A stretch of DNA of 64,000 nucleotides, taken from NCBI GenBank assembly GCA_905221605.1, contig CAJNDS010002408.1, forward strand, positions 376,172-440,171. The letters run 5' to 3'. Positions 42,301-54,100 of this stretch are shown piece by piece. The DNA comes from Symbiodinium natans (lineage: Eukaryota > Sar > Dinophyceae > Suessiales > Symbiodiniaceae). Made by a program: the position numbers and the translations under genes. The notes beneath the pieces are model-generated. The model saw only the letters and a list, made by a program, of their open reading frames with translations, had not been told where the DNA came from and made no database searches. Each line of letters begins with the position of its first letter. The first letter of the stretch is position 1.

Positions 42301-43179
42301 GGTATGTTGTGGTGCGATGCTTCTTGTTGACAGGGCTCACGACTGCCATTTTGCATCGGGCCAGGCCGCAGCAAGTACGGCTATTGGGCGTTAAGCCTTG
42401 ACAAAGTCTCGTTCGCTGGGAGCTCTCTGACCGGTCGGGTGGGCTGCGGCCACAGAATGCATCCAACTGGGCAATTCTACACTGAGGTTGCCTGTGTTGT
42501 GTTCCATGCTTCTGAGTGCTTCCGAGTGCTTTTCCGAGTGCTCCCTGTGTCTCTGAATGCCTCTGAGGCCTTATCGACTCTGGAACCAGCTGCTTGATAC
42601 TTCCTGGCCGGGACGCGCAGCGTTTCTACGACGCCGTGCGTGAGGCGGATGGGTTAACAGGGTCCCAGCCCCCGATCTGCTGGTCACTTTCGACCGGAAG
42701 AAGCGCACTTTGCGCAAGTGGCTGAGAGTACGCAGCAGCTCGAGGCATATTACAGGCCTACCATATCTATGCAGCGAAGTGAGAGCCCCGTAGGGTCAAG
42801 GGTTGGAGATGTTGGAACCGCTTGAGACTTGCATACGAGCAAGAACGAAAGCGAAAATGAAATAAGAAACGAGAAAGTCCGATTGGTCAGAGGCTGCCTC
42901 ACCCAAGTCAACTCTAGATTCTAGATGCTCTAGATGCCACTGTGAAATACCAGGTATTCAACTCAATAGGAGTTTCCAAGATGCCTGTCCTTAATGGTAG
43001 GGTTGCATGTGGCGAGTGACACGATGTGTCATGCCTTGACACACAGGTTTCTCGGCATCGAGGACTGGAGGGTTGTTACATTGTTAAAGGTTCTTGTTTC
43101 TCCAGCCGCTCCTCAGGCGCAGTATACTGATACGCGATGCAGCGCTCTGCCTACGTTGACACTGACTCTGGGCGGTCAG
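39302..43179 (+). CDS. Pepsin-type aspartic protease (family A1), multi-exon
   Basis: Exons with exact phase: 39302-39338, 39568-39621, 39708-39762, 39892-39954, 40196-40212 (17 nt), 40362-about 40440, 41025-41076, 41135-about 41170, 42568-42644 and 43117-43179. They encode DDVIYYG, ALGLGTPVQGF, RVIFDTG plus SANLWVPSAECDNC (first catalytic Asp), RHNKFDGAKSSTYEHSSYG, LTYGTGS, CKGYLARDRLYLGNITVEQV and DFDGIFGLAFSG. Next come IQSPLEHLLKAHG, then LIDSGTSCLILPG (second catalytic Asp) and CSALPTLTLTLGG. These are the family landmarks in order. The enzyme cleaves proteins, probably in a secretory or vacuolar compartment. Signal peptide, part of the C-lobe (41.2-42.5 kb) and the C terminus were not found. 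All seven resolved introns begin GC and end AG followed by G. A damaged copy cannot be excluded. Confidence 0.85.
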
Positions 43180-45582
43180 GCCAGGACTTGGTTGGCCGCT
43201 GCACCTTGATGGTCGCGTAAGCGTCCCGCCCCCTTACCAATTGTAGAGGTGAACAATGCCGCGTCACCTTCTGACAGTCACTACTCATTGCGTTCTTGCG
43301 AACTGCAACCCCCGGGAACATGGCAGGACTACATGCTGACGGGTTTGCGTCCCAGTCGGTATCGCAGGTATTGCATAGTGATGTGTCATCAGCAAAGCAA
43401 CGTAGAGAACATGGTTACAAATGATGGGACCTGACGTTCGCCTTGCGTGAGTCTTGGAAGTGCTGGGGTGGAGGCTGAGGGGAGGGTGAAGTGAAGATGG
43501 CAAGACATAGCAAGGCCTTCATGTCTCTAGAAAGGTAAGGTTTACATCGGTTTGCGATGCTTACTGTCATGATTCACATGATTTGCATCCTTCCAAGACT
43601 TGCCCCTTCCCAACCATCATTGCCTCTTTTTGCCTCGTTGGCCTTTTGCACCGTTTGAAGAACATTGTGCTGCGGCATCCCGCAGGAAGCCGTGACGGCA
43701 TTCCATGGCACGATGCAGTAAGTCCAATTATGCCAGAAGAGTGCCAGAAGTTTTCTTGACACCAACCTTTCATACCATTCGAGCATGAGGTGAGGATTAT
43801 GGCTTCCCGCAGCTTGGAGGCTGCAAAATTTGTGTCCAGGCCCGTGACAAAGAGAGGACACTTGGCGAGATTTATGTCGTCAATATCAGAAGGAGTTTGC
43901 AGTGCAAGAAGGAGGGTGTGTTGTTCCAATCTACCGCTGCAAGACTCATGCAAGGACGTGGATCCTCGGCGATGTGTTCCACCGTGGCTTGGATGTTTGT
44001 ACTTGATGGTGCGTTCGAGCGAGACGCGCGCAAAGTTTGCGCATTGCAGCTTCCTGATCGTAGCCCCCAAACACAGAGAGATCTTGTCAGCCCAAACGTT
44101 CAGAAGTGACTGCTTCGCATTTCGTAAGCGCCGTCTTCAAAACATGTAAATGCCAGTGTGGTATTTTGCGAACATAGATGTCCAAAGGCGACCACAGTTC
44201 TGCAATTCGAGAGGCCAGACGTCCAAAAGCGATGACAGTTTCGCACTTCGCGAAGCCAGAAGCAAACAATGACAGTTTCGAGGGCGGCGAGCGTGGCCAC
44301 ACTCGCACCAAGGCGAGCGCACGATTTTCGTCCAAAATGCGAGTAGGTTTCGAGAAAAGCGCACGTGCCGCAGTGGTCTGTTTGCACATCGTTTGGGACA
44401 ATTTCCATACACCATCATATCCTTCAGATGTCGAGGAAAGTTCGCCGTCACCTACGACTTCGGTTCGCAGCCCCCGAGGCACTTGAAGTGAAAGCTTGAG
44501 CTTGAGTTTGAGCTTCTTTGAGTTTGAAATGGGAGAAGCTGCGACCTTGTGCCTTGCTGCGTTTCGGTGCCCCACAGCAGCTTTAGGATTGGGCTGCCAC
44601 CTGGACACCGGCCTTGGAAGTACAGATGGATAGATGCTTGGCTGGCAATCGTTGCAGCTTTTTGGCAGAGAGATGCAGAGTCTTGTTTGGGGCACATCTT
44701 TCCAGAGACATTGTCTCTTTCAGTAGTTGTGCTGAGGTCGTGCATGGACTATGCGCAGCTGCTTTGCTAGCCGTCTGTGTAGCACTAACCCGCAGGCCCA
44801 GAGAGGGGGAAGATAGGAAAAAAGTATGTGGTATGCAAAAACTTGGCGCACGTCGTGACGTGGTCTCATAATATGTGTCTTTTGACATGGTCGTCTTCTT
44901 GGTTGGTCTCCTTTTGGGGTGCTTCGCTGAAACCACGGACGTGAACGTCAATGGCCCAAGTTGAGATGTTCCAAGACTCCATTACGTGAAGTCTTGGCCG
45001 ACGAAAATTTGTCAGGCCCTGGCGCTTGCGGCGTGGAGCAGTGGCGCAGGTGGGTCAGGCATCTGGGCTTCCAGCCTTCCCACATGACCACGTGACGTGC
45101 CACATAGCTTCGGACCATGGTTGCGCCGGCATCTGACGCACACGGTACTGCTTAAGGCCACTGCTCCTTCTGCCAACGAACTATCCCAGAGGCCAGGGCA
45201 TCCATTCATTACACGAGCACCTGTAGCAAAGTAGCCTCGTGCCCTGTGCTGCAGGCGGCTGGCAGCTGTCAGCACGTAGCCCAAAGTCACAGGCCAGGAG
45301 TTCAAAGTTTCATCAGCTCTTGCGAAGCTGGGTGACTTCGTTTCTCTTGCAAGACATATAGGTTATGGGCTTGACGTACGCGCGAAACCGTCTAGACCTA
45401 ACACGCTGCCAATTGTATTGCCCGTTGTTGCTCTGCGTTTTGCATGCAGGCTGCATGCAGATTCGCCCCGTGGCATTCAGTGAGGGCGGGTGCAGAGCTG
45501 CTGCTGCGAACGTTGCCGAGATATGTGAGCCCATTGGTTCATCTGCGTAACATGCTGCAGATATGACTCCTGATGTGGGGGG
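43180..45582. other. No firm gene
   Basis: It may include the 3' end of the protease gene. Around 44165-44290, units like CCAAAAGCGATGACAGTTTCG recur in diverged form. Minus frames at 43567-44070 and 44087-44695 are long (167 and 202 codons) but show no domain, start or splice support. Confidence 0.3.
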
Positions 45583-46098
45583 GTGGTCGATGGAAGGACT
45601 TGTCGACTGGCATGTCGAGTTTTACCTGATCAGCTTTTGCTTTGGTCTCGTATCAACTTGCACGGCTTAAAAGTGGCTCAAAGCATATTGCGCAACTCTC
45701 ACGAGCAGCTTCGTAGTTCGGATCGCCCGCAAGGGCTTGCTTGTTTGTCGCTTGCTTTCTTGGGCTGTTCCTTGGGCAACGAAACGTACTGCTTTGAAAT
45801 TGCTTATGAACGCTTGGCCTTCGCAGCCTTAGATTGCAAGGTCGTTCCAATCCATCAGTGGACTTTCTGCGCAAGTTCTTTTTTGCCAGCTGACCTACTA
45901 TCAGCCATGGACCTCCAAAGAGCTCAGATGAACACGAAAATAGACGAAGTCCTGCGTGCCCGAACCCATTCGTGGCCCAGCAGACTGCCAGATGTCCACT
46001 CAGTGGCACGTCCACTGCGCAATTTAAGCGTTGAAGGTCTCCCTCTGAAGTTGGACGTTCAACTACGTTTGGAGTGGCCAGCAAGGGAGCACTTCTGA
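45583..46098 (+). CDS. Exon-like 171-codon frame, unrecognised
   Basis: From about residue 25 the frame has natural composition: NLHGLKVAQSILRNSHEQLR, GLACLSLAFLGCSLGNETY, FEIAYERLAFAALDCKVVPI, SAMDLQRAQMNTKIDEVLRA and LPLKLDVQLRLEWPAREHF before the stop. It resembles a globular helical exon. The true 5' boundary is unknown, because the start shown is simply the first possible codon after a stop. It lies 1.3 kb before the hydrolase gene and could belong to it or be separate. Confidence 0.35.
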   Translation: MVDGRTCRLACRVLPDQLLLWSRINLHGLKVAQSILRNSHEQLRSSDRPQGLACLSLAFLGCSLGNETYCFEIAYERLAFAALDCKVVPIHQWTFCASSFLPADLLSAMDLQRAQMNTKIDEVLRARTHSWPSRLPDVHSVARPLRNLSVEGLPLKLDVQLRLEWPAREHF

Positions 46099-47418
46099 AG
46101 AATTCAGTTCCTTAACGCGCTGCGTTTTCCACTCGATGGCTGGAGTTGAGCTGTTGCACGGTTCGTACAGCATGTTCTCCCTAGCATTTCTTGGTGGTAT
46201 ATCGAGGTGGCAATCGCAGCCCACAGGATCACAGCTTGATACAGAATCAAGCGCAGGGAACCGGCTTGCACACAAGTGGCTGCGGTGACATGGTGAGGAT
46301 GAACTCGTGGGATCGATTGGGCTTCTAGTCTGGTGTTGTCGCCTGCCATTCTTTGTTGCTTTGAATTTGTCACTCGCCTTTAGTTTCAGTCGGTCTTACA
46401 AGGAGGTCCCCAGTCGTCTTCCGATTGGCTGATGCTTGCTCGATGACTGTTGCGAGCGTCAAGTCCGCGAAGACTGCCGACCCTGCAGAAGTGTAAATGA
46501 GCAGTCACCAGAGTGATTGCTTCTCTCCCCACCCCCCACCGACGAGCTGCATCAGGGTGTACTTCTCAAGAGTCACCGAAAGGCAGAACGAAATTCTTGG
46601 CTTCCGAGGCACTTGCATCGTTAAGTCATCTGAGGTGCTCATGGACTCGTTGCATGGCCTGCGCGGCCATGCCCCGACTGCCAAGGCCGGCAAGAGGCTG
46701 AACTATTTGTTTTCCTGTCCTCCCTTCCCTGCTGCCAGGCTATCGGAAGATCCGCTATTTCATGGTCAGAACCTCATGATCCTCATGGGGCTCGGGCCAA
46801 GGATTGCACAGCCAGCACATTGGACACGAATATCCGCGACAGTTGAGTGGTTTAGAGCTCACAGCGCCTGGTGTTCACAACCATTCACAACCTCTGGGTT
46901 TTATGCTGTTTTGGGATCCGTTTCAGCCCCAAAGGCGAGTCTTTCAGCACTAGGATGTTCTGCAGCTGCTGGGTACATGTCTAGCATTGCCTGGAGAGCC
47001 CCACCCACCGTCGGCAATGTTGCAATGCCCAGGTCCAAACCTGCCGTACTGCAGTCATGTTTTTGATTAAGGTTTGCTGAAGTCGAGCAAGGTGAGGCAG
47101 CATTCAATACATTCTTTGTGGTGACTTCTGTCCGAATGAGCAGTACCTCTCTGACGGATGGGCGATGAAGACGTGGGATGCGCCATGAGCAGGGCATATT
47201 TTGCAAAATTGTGAAAGAGGAGAGCCCGTGGTGGCATGGAATGCCACTTGGCAATCTGGAGAAACCCAAAGCTTGTCCGTGTCAGGTGCTTGCTCAAGCC
47301 ACCTTTTGGCGAGAAGGCACTTGCAGGCAATGCTGATTTATGCCGATACTTGAGTTGTTGTTGATTGCAATTCGTCCAGAACTCGAGTTTTGCACCGGTA
47401 GTTTTGTCATGGCTTGAG
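46099..47418. other. No firm gene; weak frame 46497-47066 (+)
   Basis: A 189-codon plus frame with mixed composition (SEVLMDSLHGLRGHAPTAKA, LSALGCSAAAGYMSSIAWRA) has no start or splice support. 5' exons of the hydrolase gene are expected here but were not identified. Confidence 0.3.
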
Positions 47419-48196
47419 GCAATGGAACTGTCATCGTCTGTCCCGGCGGGAATTACGAGTTCCTATGCCCAAACGAAGGCCTCTTAAGGGTTGAAGTATG
47501 CGGTGAGAGGCAAGTGCCACTTGAAATACAGGCATATGCCACTTGGGTACAAAGCGGCCCCACTAGTCATGATTGAAGGCTTCAGTGTTACTTTGCAGAG
47601 CACTTGCTGTCAGGATTGCCAGTGGCGGCTTGGCTGGCGAGGCATCCAAATCGATTGCTTTGCAAGTAAAAGTTGTCCGACGCGGAAAATAGATTTGCTT
47701 CTATCCACGTCTTTTCAGGTGTGTGTTCGGCCTATCACATCATACTCTTGTTGTGTGAGGCATGGGATCCAAGCGCTGGTTTTGCGCCTGGAACACAGAG
47801 ACAGAACACGCATTGGCTTGAAGGAACCTGAGGAAGTCTAGGACTCTAAGACGTGTCTGCTTTTCGTTGGGCCGTGTATCACAAGGTTACCGACTTTTGC
47901 CACGGCACAGCCTTGAGGATGCACTTGCCGACCTCGAGGCACCTTTTGCGTGTCACCTTGTGTATAGAGCAGCGCATGCCGGGGGCCGTCATGCCCAACA
48001 TACTGGGCATATCTGGGCATGTTGTGAGATGTGGAGTAAGGCAGCAGTGGCCCTGGTTCGACGGCACAAAGACGGACCAGTGGCCTCCGCCAAATTGGCA
48101 ATTGCAGATAATTGCAGTTGGCATGAAGTGATCTCGTAAACATCACGAATCCGCCAGGTGGCCGCTGTTGGATTCTCTGCAGGAGGGCACTTGGCT
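47419..48196 (+). CDS. Alpha/beta hydrolase (esterase-type), six exons seen
   Basis: Exons: 47419-47478, 47614-47641, 47760-47785, 47886-47938, 48041-48079 and 48158-48196. Exon 1 gives NGTVIVCPGGNYEFLCPNE, the beta-strand and oxyanion-hole loop (PGG). Exons 2 and 3 give LPVAAWLA and HGIQALVL. Exon 4 gives YRLLPRHSLEDALADLE, and exon 5 AAVALVRRHKDGP. Exon 6 gives VAAVGFSAGGHLA, the nucleophile elbow with catalytic Ser. This order and spacing match the family of acetyl-esterase, xylan-esterase and kynurenine-formamidase-like hydrolases. Four of the five introns are GC-AG (47479, 47642, 47786 and 47939) and the last is GT-AG (48080-48157). The catalytic Asp and His exons downstream and the start upstream were not found. 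Substrate is unknown. Confidence 0.8.
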
Positions 48197-49580
48197 GCTT
48201 GGCAAATGCGCCACATGTGGGGCAAATGTGGGACAAATAAGGCGATAGGAAACATGCGTAACTCAGGTAGCATCTCTCAACTTGCGCCTGGCCAAGAAGG
48301 ACAGGCGCGCCGGCACGTAGACATCACTGTTCATGTCTCTGTGCATTTCTCTGCGTGTCTGACGGACGTACTCGTACTGCCTGTTGCCAAGTTGGCGTTA
48401 GTGAAAGGTCCAGCGGCGGGCCCCTTGACGCGCAGGCATGAGTGACACTCGCAATGACAGCCACAGACCGGTCTTTGAGAGAGCCGGCAATGGTCGTCGT
48501 CGCTGCATCGAGCAGGTTTTGGTGTATCCTTGCATTGATGGCTGCGACCCAAGTCTCTGATTGAAGGCGATCATGTTGGCGAACAGCTTAGAGGGTATTA
48601 GAGGGTCTTCTTCCAAGCGGAGTCGCACGTGTATCGTGAGAGTACGATCGATGATCGTGTTGAACATTGACATTGAACGACCCCAAAGGACCCGCAAAAA
48701 GTGCTGCTCACTGTAAACATGCAGAAGGCTATACGAACATGCAAAAGGCGGCTTCTGCTTCTGTAGTTCACAGGCGAGAGAGGGAGAAGAGAGATAAGGA
48801 GATCGAAGGGAAGTGACGTAAAGTGTTCTCTGAGGCTCCGGCTGGGGGAAGCCGGGCAATGCGGGGTTCTGGGACCCAGCACGGGGCCTGGAGGGCATTG
48901 GGCCATTTTCATGTATAGCAGAGAGAACCCGAGTCTATCTTGGTACCTGTCGGTCTCTATATCCTTGTCCTTGGTGTTGTCTTTTTCCGCGGACCAAAAC
49001 AAGCTCCGAACCCGATACGTAGACAAACTGCTAAGTAGAACACACAATGGAACGGCACATGACGACACTATACGACACTACATCTGAATCAACTTGCACG
49101 GACCTCACAGCGAATTTAACCGGATGACGTTGGGCACCTGCAGGCTTGCTTCATGCACTTCCCGGACGTTCACGTTCCCAAATCTGTTCTGTCTGCGTCG
49201 CCCTGCTCTCCTGCTGAAGCGCCGTTTGCAAAAAGTAGCAGACTTTGGCTATCCCCTTGTAACACATGTTTTTCCAAGGTTTCTGTTGCTTTGTTGAACC
49301 ACGGTTTGCCCACACTTCCTGCGTCTTATATTCCAAGCGTCACCGACATCGCTTGCTTTGCTGAGGTTTTTGCGTTTCTTCGTTATGAAACAAGTGGCAA
49401 ACACCTTTGGTTGTCACTCAGCTTTCTTTGGGTTGTGTGTTAAACCGAACAAGTGCAAAATTTTATCGAGGTTTCCGCGAATGAAGGCGATGAACGCAAA
49501 GGATTTCAATCCCATGCCCCGAGCTTCGCCTCCTGAAAAGCCATAAGCAGTTCCACCGGTTTCTGGGAGAGGGCCAAGGT
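48197..49580. other. No firm gene; may hold 3' exons of the hydrolase
   Basis: Frames at 48398-48898 (-) and 49153-49443 (+, MHFPDVHVPKSVLSASPC) are of middling length. Near 48000-48020 GGGCATATCTGGGCATGTT repeats a short motif. No decisive exon of the hydrolase C-terminal half was recognised. Confidence 0.3.
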
Positions 49581-50145
49581 TTGGTTGCGCGAATGTTGCA
49601 CGTCCTTTTTTTCACCAAGTGCCTTCGATTCGCTACGACAACCTCTACAAACAGCTTGTGGAACCCACGCCCCGATGCTGCCATCACACGGTTTTCTGAA
49701 CGCTTTGTGCTGGTTATTCGCTCAAGCTTTTTTTTATACATCCAGCCGATTTCAAGAACAATTTGTTGCGGCGTTGTTTGTGCTGTTGCCCTGGCGATAG
49801 ACTCTAAAGGTCCAACACGCACGGAAACTCCCTCTGACCACAGCCTTGCTCCACCGCCGTATCATGGCGAAGGGATGCGAAGGGTGTTCTATCAGTTCTA
49901 TCCCCCACAGCGTGCTTTTGATCTGTGGAACTCGAGTTCTTGATCTTTTCCGTCGCCTTTTTGCGTGCAGACAATGCAGATGGCAGTCCAAATGCAATAG
50001 GTGTTCTGTCAGCACTATTGACAGCAGTGAAAGGCAACGGCCGGATGTCCGGCTATTGGACGCCCACGACATGCGACCGTCGCACTCTGCAAAATCGGTT
50101 GAACGAAGGCAAATCAACGGGTTGCTCCCTTCTGCCTAGCTTGCT
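49581..50145 (+). CDS. Exon-like frames of an unrecognised gene
   Basis: A frame to 49941 ends HGEGMRRVFYQFYPPQRAFD. After an acceptor TTTTTGCGTGCAG (49960-49972) a second frame reads DNADGSPNAIGVLSALLTAV, KGNGRMSGYWTPTTCDRR and LQNRLNEGKSTGC. The second piece (49973-about 50125) is the more convincing. Exon limits are not fixed. A 306-codon minus frame (51056-50136) overlaps the far end, and both cannot be major coding there. Confidence 0.35.
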
Positions 50146-51056
50146 CCATGAAGCTGAGGCCTGCCACAAGAACGCCGATGCACTGCTGGAAGGCGCAACC
50201 TGCTCAATGCCTTTGTGTTGGGTCTCCATTCATCTGCCTTGTGTGACTCGTTCTGCATGATACAGGCGAAGCCAACTGGGAGGGAGTCCTGTAGACTGTG
50301 TAGACGAGCCAAACATTGCTTTTGGCATTGGATGCATGCATAGAACCAGTGCCAGAGCCTTGAATATGATGGGCCCATTGTGAATGCCTGCATCTCTGCG
50401 AGGCCAGCAAGCTCTCGTCGGAGGAGCGAAGACGACTTGGTGTTGTTTTTGCAGAAGCTTCCATGGGTATAGTGTCGTCTGTCATGATGTTGGGCACAGC
50501 CTGGATCAGTTCCAGCTTGTTCAAGCACTGTCGGACATGCCATATCGACTTCCTTCTCTGCAAAGTGCAGCGAACACATGGTCACCCATGCCGCGACCCG
50601 GGCAAGATGTCTCACCTTCACATCCGTGGATGACACCCGGGCCAGAATGCTGATAACGTTTGTGGGATGAGGGCATCGGTTTCCCACCGGAACTGTGGTA
50701 ACATCTGCCACATAGTAGTCGCGGTCTGTCGTTACTGCAGCATGTCTGATGCTTGCCCTGCTGTTTCGTCGCCTATCCGGTATTTGTGTCTTGTGCTCGC
50801 TTCTTGTTGAGTTTTCGCAGATACAGGGACCTTGTGGCGAGCGCTTTGGGCTTTGGATGGTGGAGTTCGCGCAACCGTAATCTCGAACCCCTAACTGTAT
50901 GTGGATCAGCAAGTTTTCCTGGCCATATACACTCCAACCCCACATCGAGAATAATCGAGAAGAGGACTCTTGTCGCTCCGGTCGCAGTCCTGGTTTGTTG
51001 GCGTCAGCGCATGCAAGGCGGTCCAACAGCAAGTTCTTGTGGTAGAAGCGCGGCAA
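50136..51056 (-). CDS. Longest open frame of the window, uncertain
   Basis: 306 codons without a stop on the minus strand, which is rare by chance. Pieces include LIHIQLGVRDYGCANSTIQ, RDYYVADVTTVPVGNRC and DVKVRHLARVAAWVTMCSLH. It is Cys-, His-, Arg- and Ser-rich and has no recognised domain. Plus-strand exon candidates lie on either side, so it may be a shadow. It is listed because of its length. Confidence 0.25.
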   Translation of the reverse strand: MPRFYHKNLLLDRLACADANKPGLRPERQESSSRLFSMWGWSVYGQENLLIHIQLGVRDYGCANSTIQSPKRSPQGPCICENSTRSEHKTQIPDRRRNSRASIRHAAVTTDRDYYVADVTTVPVGNRCPHPTNVISILARVSSTDVKVRHLARVAAWVTMCSLHFAEKEVDMACPTVLEQAGTDPGCAQHHDRRHYTHGSFCKNNTKSSSLLRRELAGLAEMQAFTMGPSYSRLWHWFYACIQCQKQCLARLHSLQDSLPVGFACIMQNESHKADEWRPNTKALSRLRLPAVHRRSCGRPQLHGAS

Positions 51057-51068
51057 GCATCCTTGCAG

Positions 51069-51162
51069 TATTATTGTTACCTATGAAACTGAAAGCACGC
51101 TTGGGTTCAACAAAGGCCGGCATGTTGCAGAGTTCTTTGGATCTGTTGTACAAGAATTGCAG
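51069..51162 (+). CDS. Internal exon of an unrecognised gene
   Basis: Acceptor CATCCTTGCAG at 51058-51068 and GC donor after CAG at 51162 enclose a frame reading IIVTYETESTLGFNKGRHVA then EFFGSVVQELQ. Alternating strand-like and helical pattern and both splice sites of the local type make coding likely. It may join with the exons at 49.6-50.1 kb. Family unknown. Confidence 0.45.
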
Positions 51163-54100
51163 GCCCACCACCGATATCCATAGGGACACAGCTAGTACTG
51201 GGTAGGTTGTGCAACCGGAAAAGAATGGAGCTTGTTTGCCCGATGATCACGAGATGAGCTTAGTGATATTTAGTGATCGGAGTGATTATGCCTGCAGGAC
51301 GTGGATTTGCAGCGCCGTGTGGGTCCAAGCAGTTTCAGGCAGTCAGGTAGCCCTTGCGACATGATCGCAAGCAGCCTTCTGAGTTTCTAGCACAACATTA
51401 GTTGTTGCCTCAGAATTCTTCCTACCCCTTCCGCGCATAAGTCTACATACTGTACAAGAAGCCACAGGCATCCGATCCCTACAGCTTTAAGTGTGTGGGG
51501 TGGCAAAGCACGGTGTGATGCACTGTGGGAGAACGCATTAGGAGTTTCTCGGAACACCCTACAGCCACGTCAAGCGCAAAACAAAGAGTTGCATACATTC
51601 TTTAGTCACCGTTGTCTTCTCTGTAGTCTCTCCCATGAACTACCCAGCGTTTTTCGCTCATCAGGCCCTGGCCAGGTCGCCACAGCCTGCATCTCTCATT
51701 ATTTCTCACTTGCTTACACGTCGTGTTATAGCTAGCTGCTTCATGGACTGAACGAGAAGGGCCTGTGCTTGCCAAATCACATTGGTCCGAGATTGTAAAG
51801 TTTGCAACGTGAGCTCAATCAAGGTCAGAAGATGATGAAGCTGTCTGAAGATGTCTGAAGTAGTTCGAAGCGAAGGGCAGCGTGTCCGTTTCTCCCAAGT
51901 ATGCCCGGTATGCCTAAATCCCTTTGTTGAAGGTGTGAATTCTTAAGATTGGTCGAAGCCAGCTTTTCAACCATGCGCAGCCCTTAAGCTTCCTGAAACG
52001 ATATCAAATCGCAAAGTTGAGTGGGAGAGTGTGGCAAACCCATGAGTCATGGTTCCCCTGGGAGACAGAGAGTGACAAGGAGATGGACACCGCAGCATTG
52101 AACCCAACGTGAGATGTCTGGCAACAAAAGGCAGTAGGCCGCTTTGGGGGGGGGGGGGGGGGGGGGGGGCAGAAACTGCCATCGACAGAAGGACGACCAG
52201 GAAGAAATTGCCGCTTTAACCAAATGAGTTTAGCCTTGGGGCTGAGACGCAAGAAGGCCAAGCTTCATCGTGGGCTCTACTGGCGATGCCGTGTGCCCTG
52301 CCAAGGTTGGATCAGTAGAGTGAAGAGCCCATGCCATCCCAAGTGTTCTGACCCTATCGCCCTTTCCCAAGTGTTCAAACGATGTATGAAGTCAGACGTG
52401 ATCATGACTTGCTCATTATCCTGACTTTGGCTTGTTGCCATCTTGCTGCCTAGGGCTTGTCGGCTTGTAGAGACTACAGAAGCTCTGTGCTATCGATGGG
52501 AACCTTAGCATTGTTGGGGCAAGCTGGAGAGCCGTTCACTCCCTCATGACCGCCAGTTTTGATGCTCCGGCAGGTTCACACTGATCCATACGTCGAGGCG
52601 CTTCGCAAAAGGTGCCATGCACAGCTTTGCAATTGAATGCGCTCTTCGCAGTTCCTGTTCCATGAAAGGCACATCGGCAGGTATGATTAGGTGACTCGAC
52701 CTTTGTGTTGAGCTTATCATCTGCTTGTCGCATCTCATGACTGCCGTGGCGTAGCATCAGTTCTGCAGGGGAATCACCCACGAGTACATTCGTGGAAACC
52801 TTGGGGAGCATGGCTTCGGGTTGGACTGGAACTCAGCTCCATCCGGGATGACTTGCACATGACTGTCGCGGCCGTAGGGAAGAGTGGCTGGCGGCACAAT
52901 TCCCCAGATAGTGGGCGCATGCGGTACAGCTGTTCTGATGTTTGAGGCATGGCACTTGACAGACAAACTCAGAGAAGGTGTTCCTCTTCGGTCCTACTGG
53001 TAGACTCCCAAAAGTGCAGCAGTATACAGGGGGTTTTGGGCCTACATGTCTGTTCCGAGGACCCATGTTGGAGCAGTGCTGCCTTGCACTGGCTGCAGAA
53101 GCGCGGCTTCGGGAAGAAGAGCCCCGCTCGCCCGGGTGCTGAGCCAGGGTGCAGGTTGCGGAACGTCGAGGACGGTACCTGGCCGATAGAGCCTATAGGT
53201 TCTCGATTGTCAGCTTGAACGCACTTTTGACAGATCCTGGTGCTCGACATGTGTCCTAAGCTTGAGGCTCCTGGGCCGGCAGCCGCCTGGCCACACGGCT
53301 CCCAGGACTGTCGGGCCCACGACACCTGACGAGTGCCAGCTTGTTCTAGGCCGTGCGTTTCACATGCAAGCAGCACTTGCTTGGACGGGCTAATTTTGTG
53401 TAGATTCAAATAGCTCACATAGCTTGCAGAATGAGATAGCATGGTGTAGCGAAGGAGCTTTGAAGCATTGAGCCAGGAATTTGAGCGTGGAAGGCCCAGA
53501 GAGCATTTGGGCTTTGCCAAACCTCACCAGAGCTCAGCGCTGTCGCAGAGCTATCGGTTTTAGATAAGATGCCAACTTATTCTGGGGCGGCGTGTCCCAT
53601 ATGCGACGTGATGTGACCCTTCAAGCAAGCTCATTCCACACTGCTGGCCATTGATTTTAGGCAAGTCTTAGGCACCTGAATCGCAATTCCACATGTGGTG
53701 TTTGTCGTTATTGCACGCTCGAGACTGCACGGGAGCGAAATTTGAAGGAGTATTTGAGCTCCCTGAATGTGGACTGGATCCAAGGCAAGCTATCCACCGG
53801 ACAGAATCGCCAGATTAAGCCAAGCCAAGAGTGTGATGGCTTCCTTAATTCTCCTTATGCACATGATGTAGGAGCATAGTGCCCCGAGCTACAACTCAGG
53901 GACATCTGGATTCCAACTCTGGCCGAAACCCATGATGTGGAGAGATGTAGCAGGGCTGGTTTGCAAAAAATCGTTCCGCCAGACCAACATGGTTTGACAG
54001 TAGAAGCAGGATTGGCTTGCTTTTGCCCTGGCCCTTAGAATTTGGAAGTTTTTCTGAGCAGCGGCAGGGCCCGGAGGCTCTTCAGGCCTGACCAGCAGAA

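Noticed and set aside
42653-42770. PDLLVTFDRKKRTLRKW as the exon after the second active site
   Set aside because: It needs a frameshift or an 8-nt intron, whereas the exon at 43117 joins in phase and carries the family's CSALPTLT segment.
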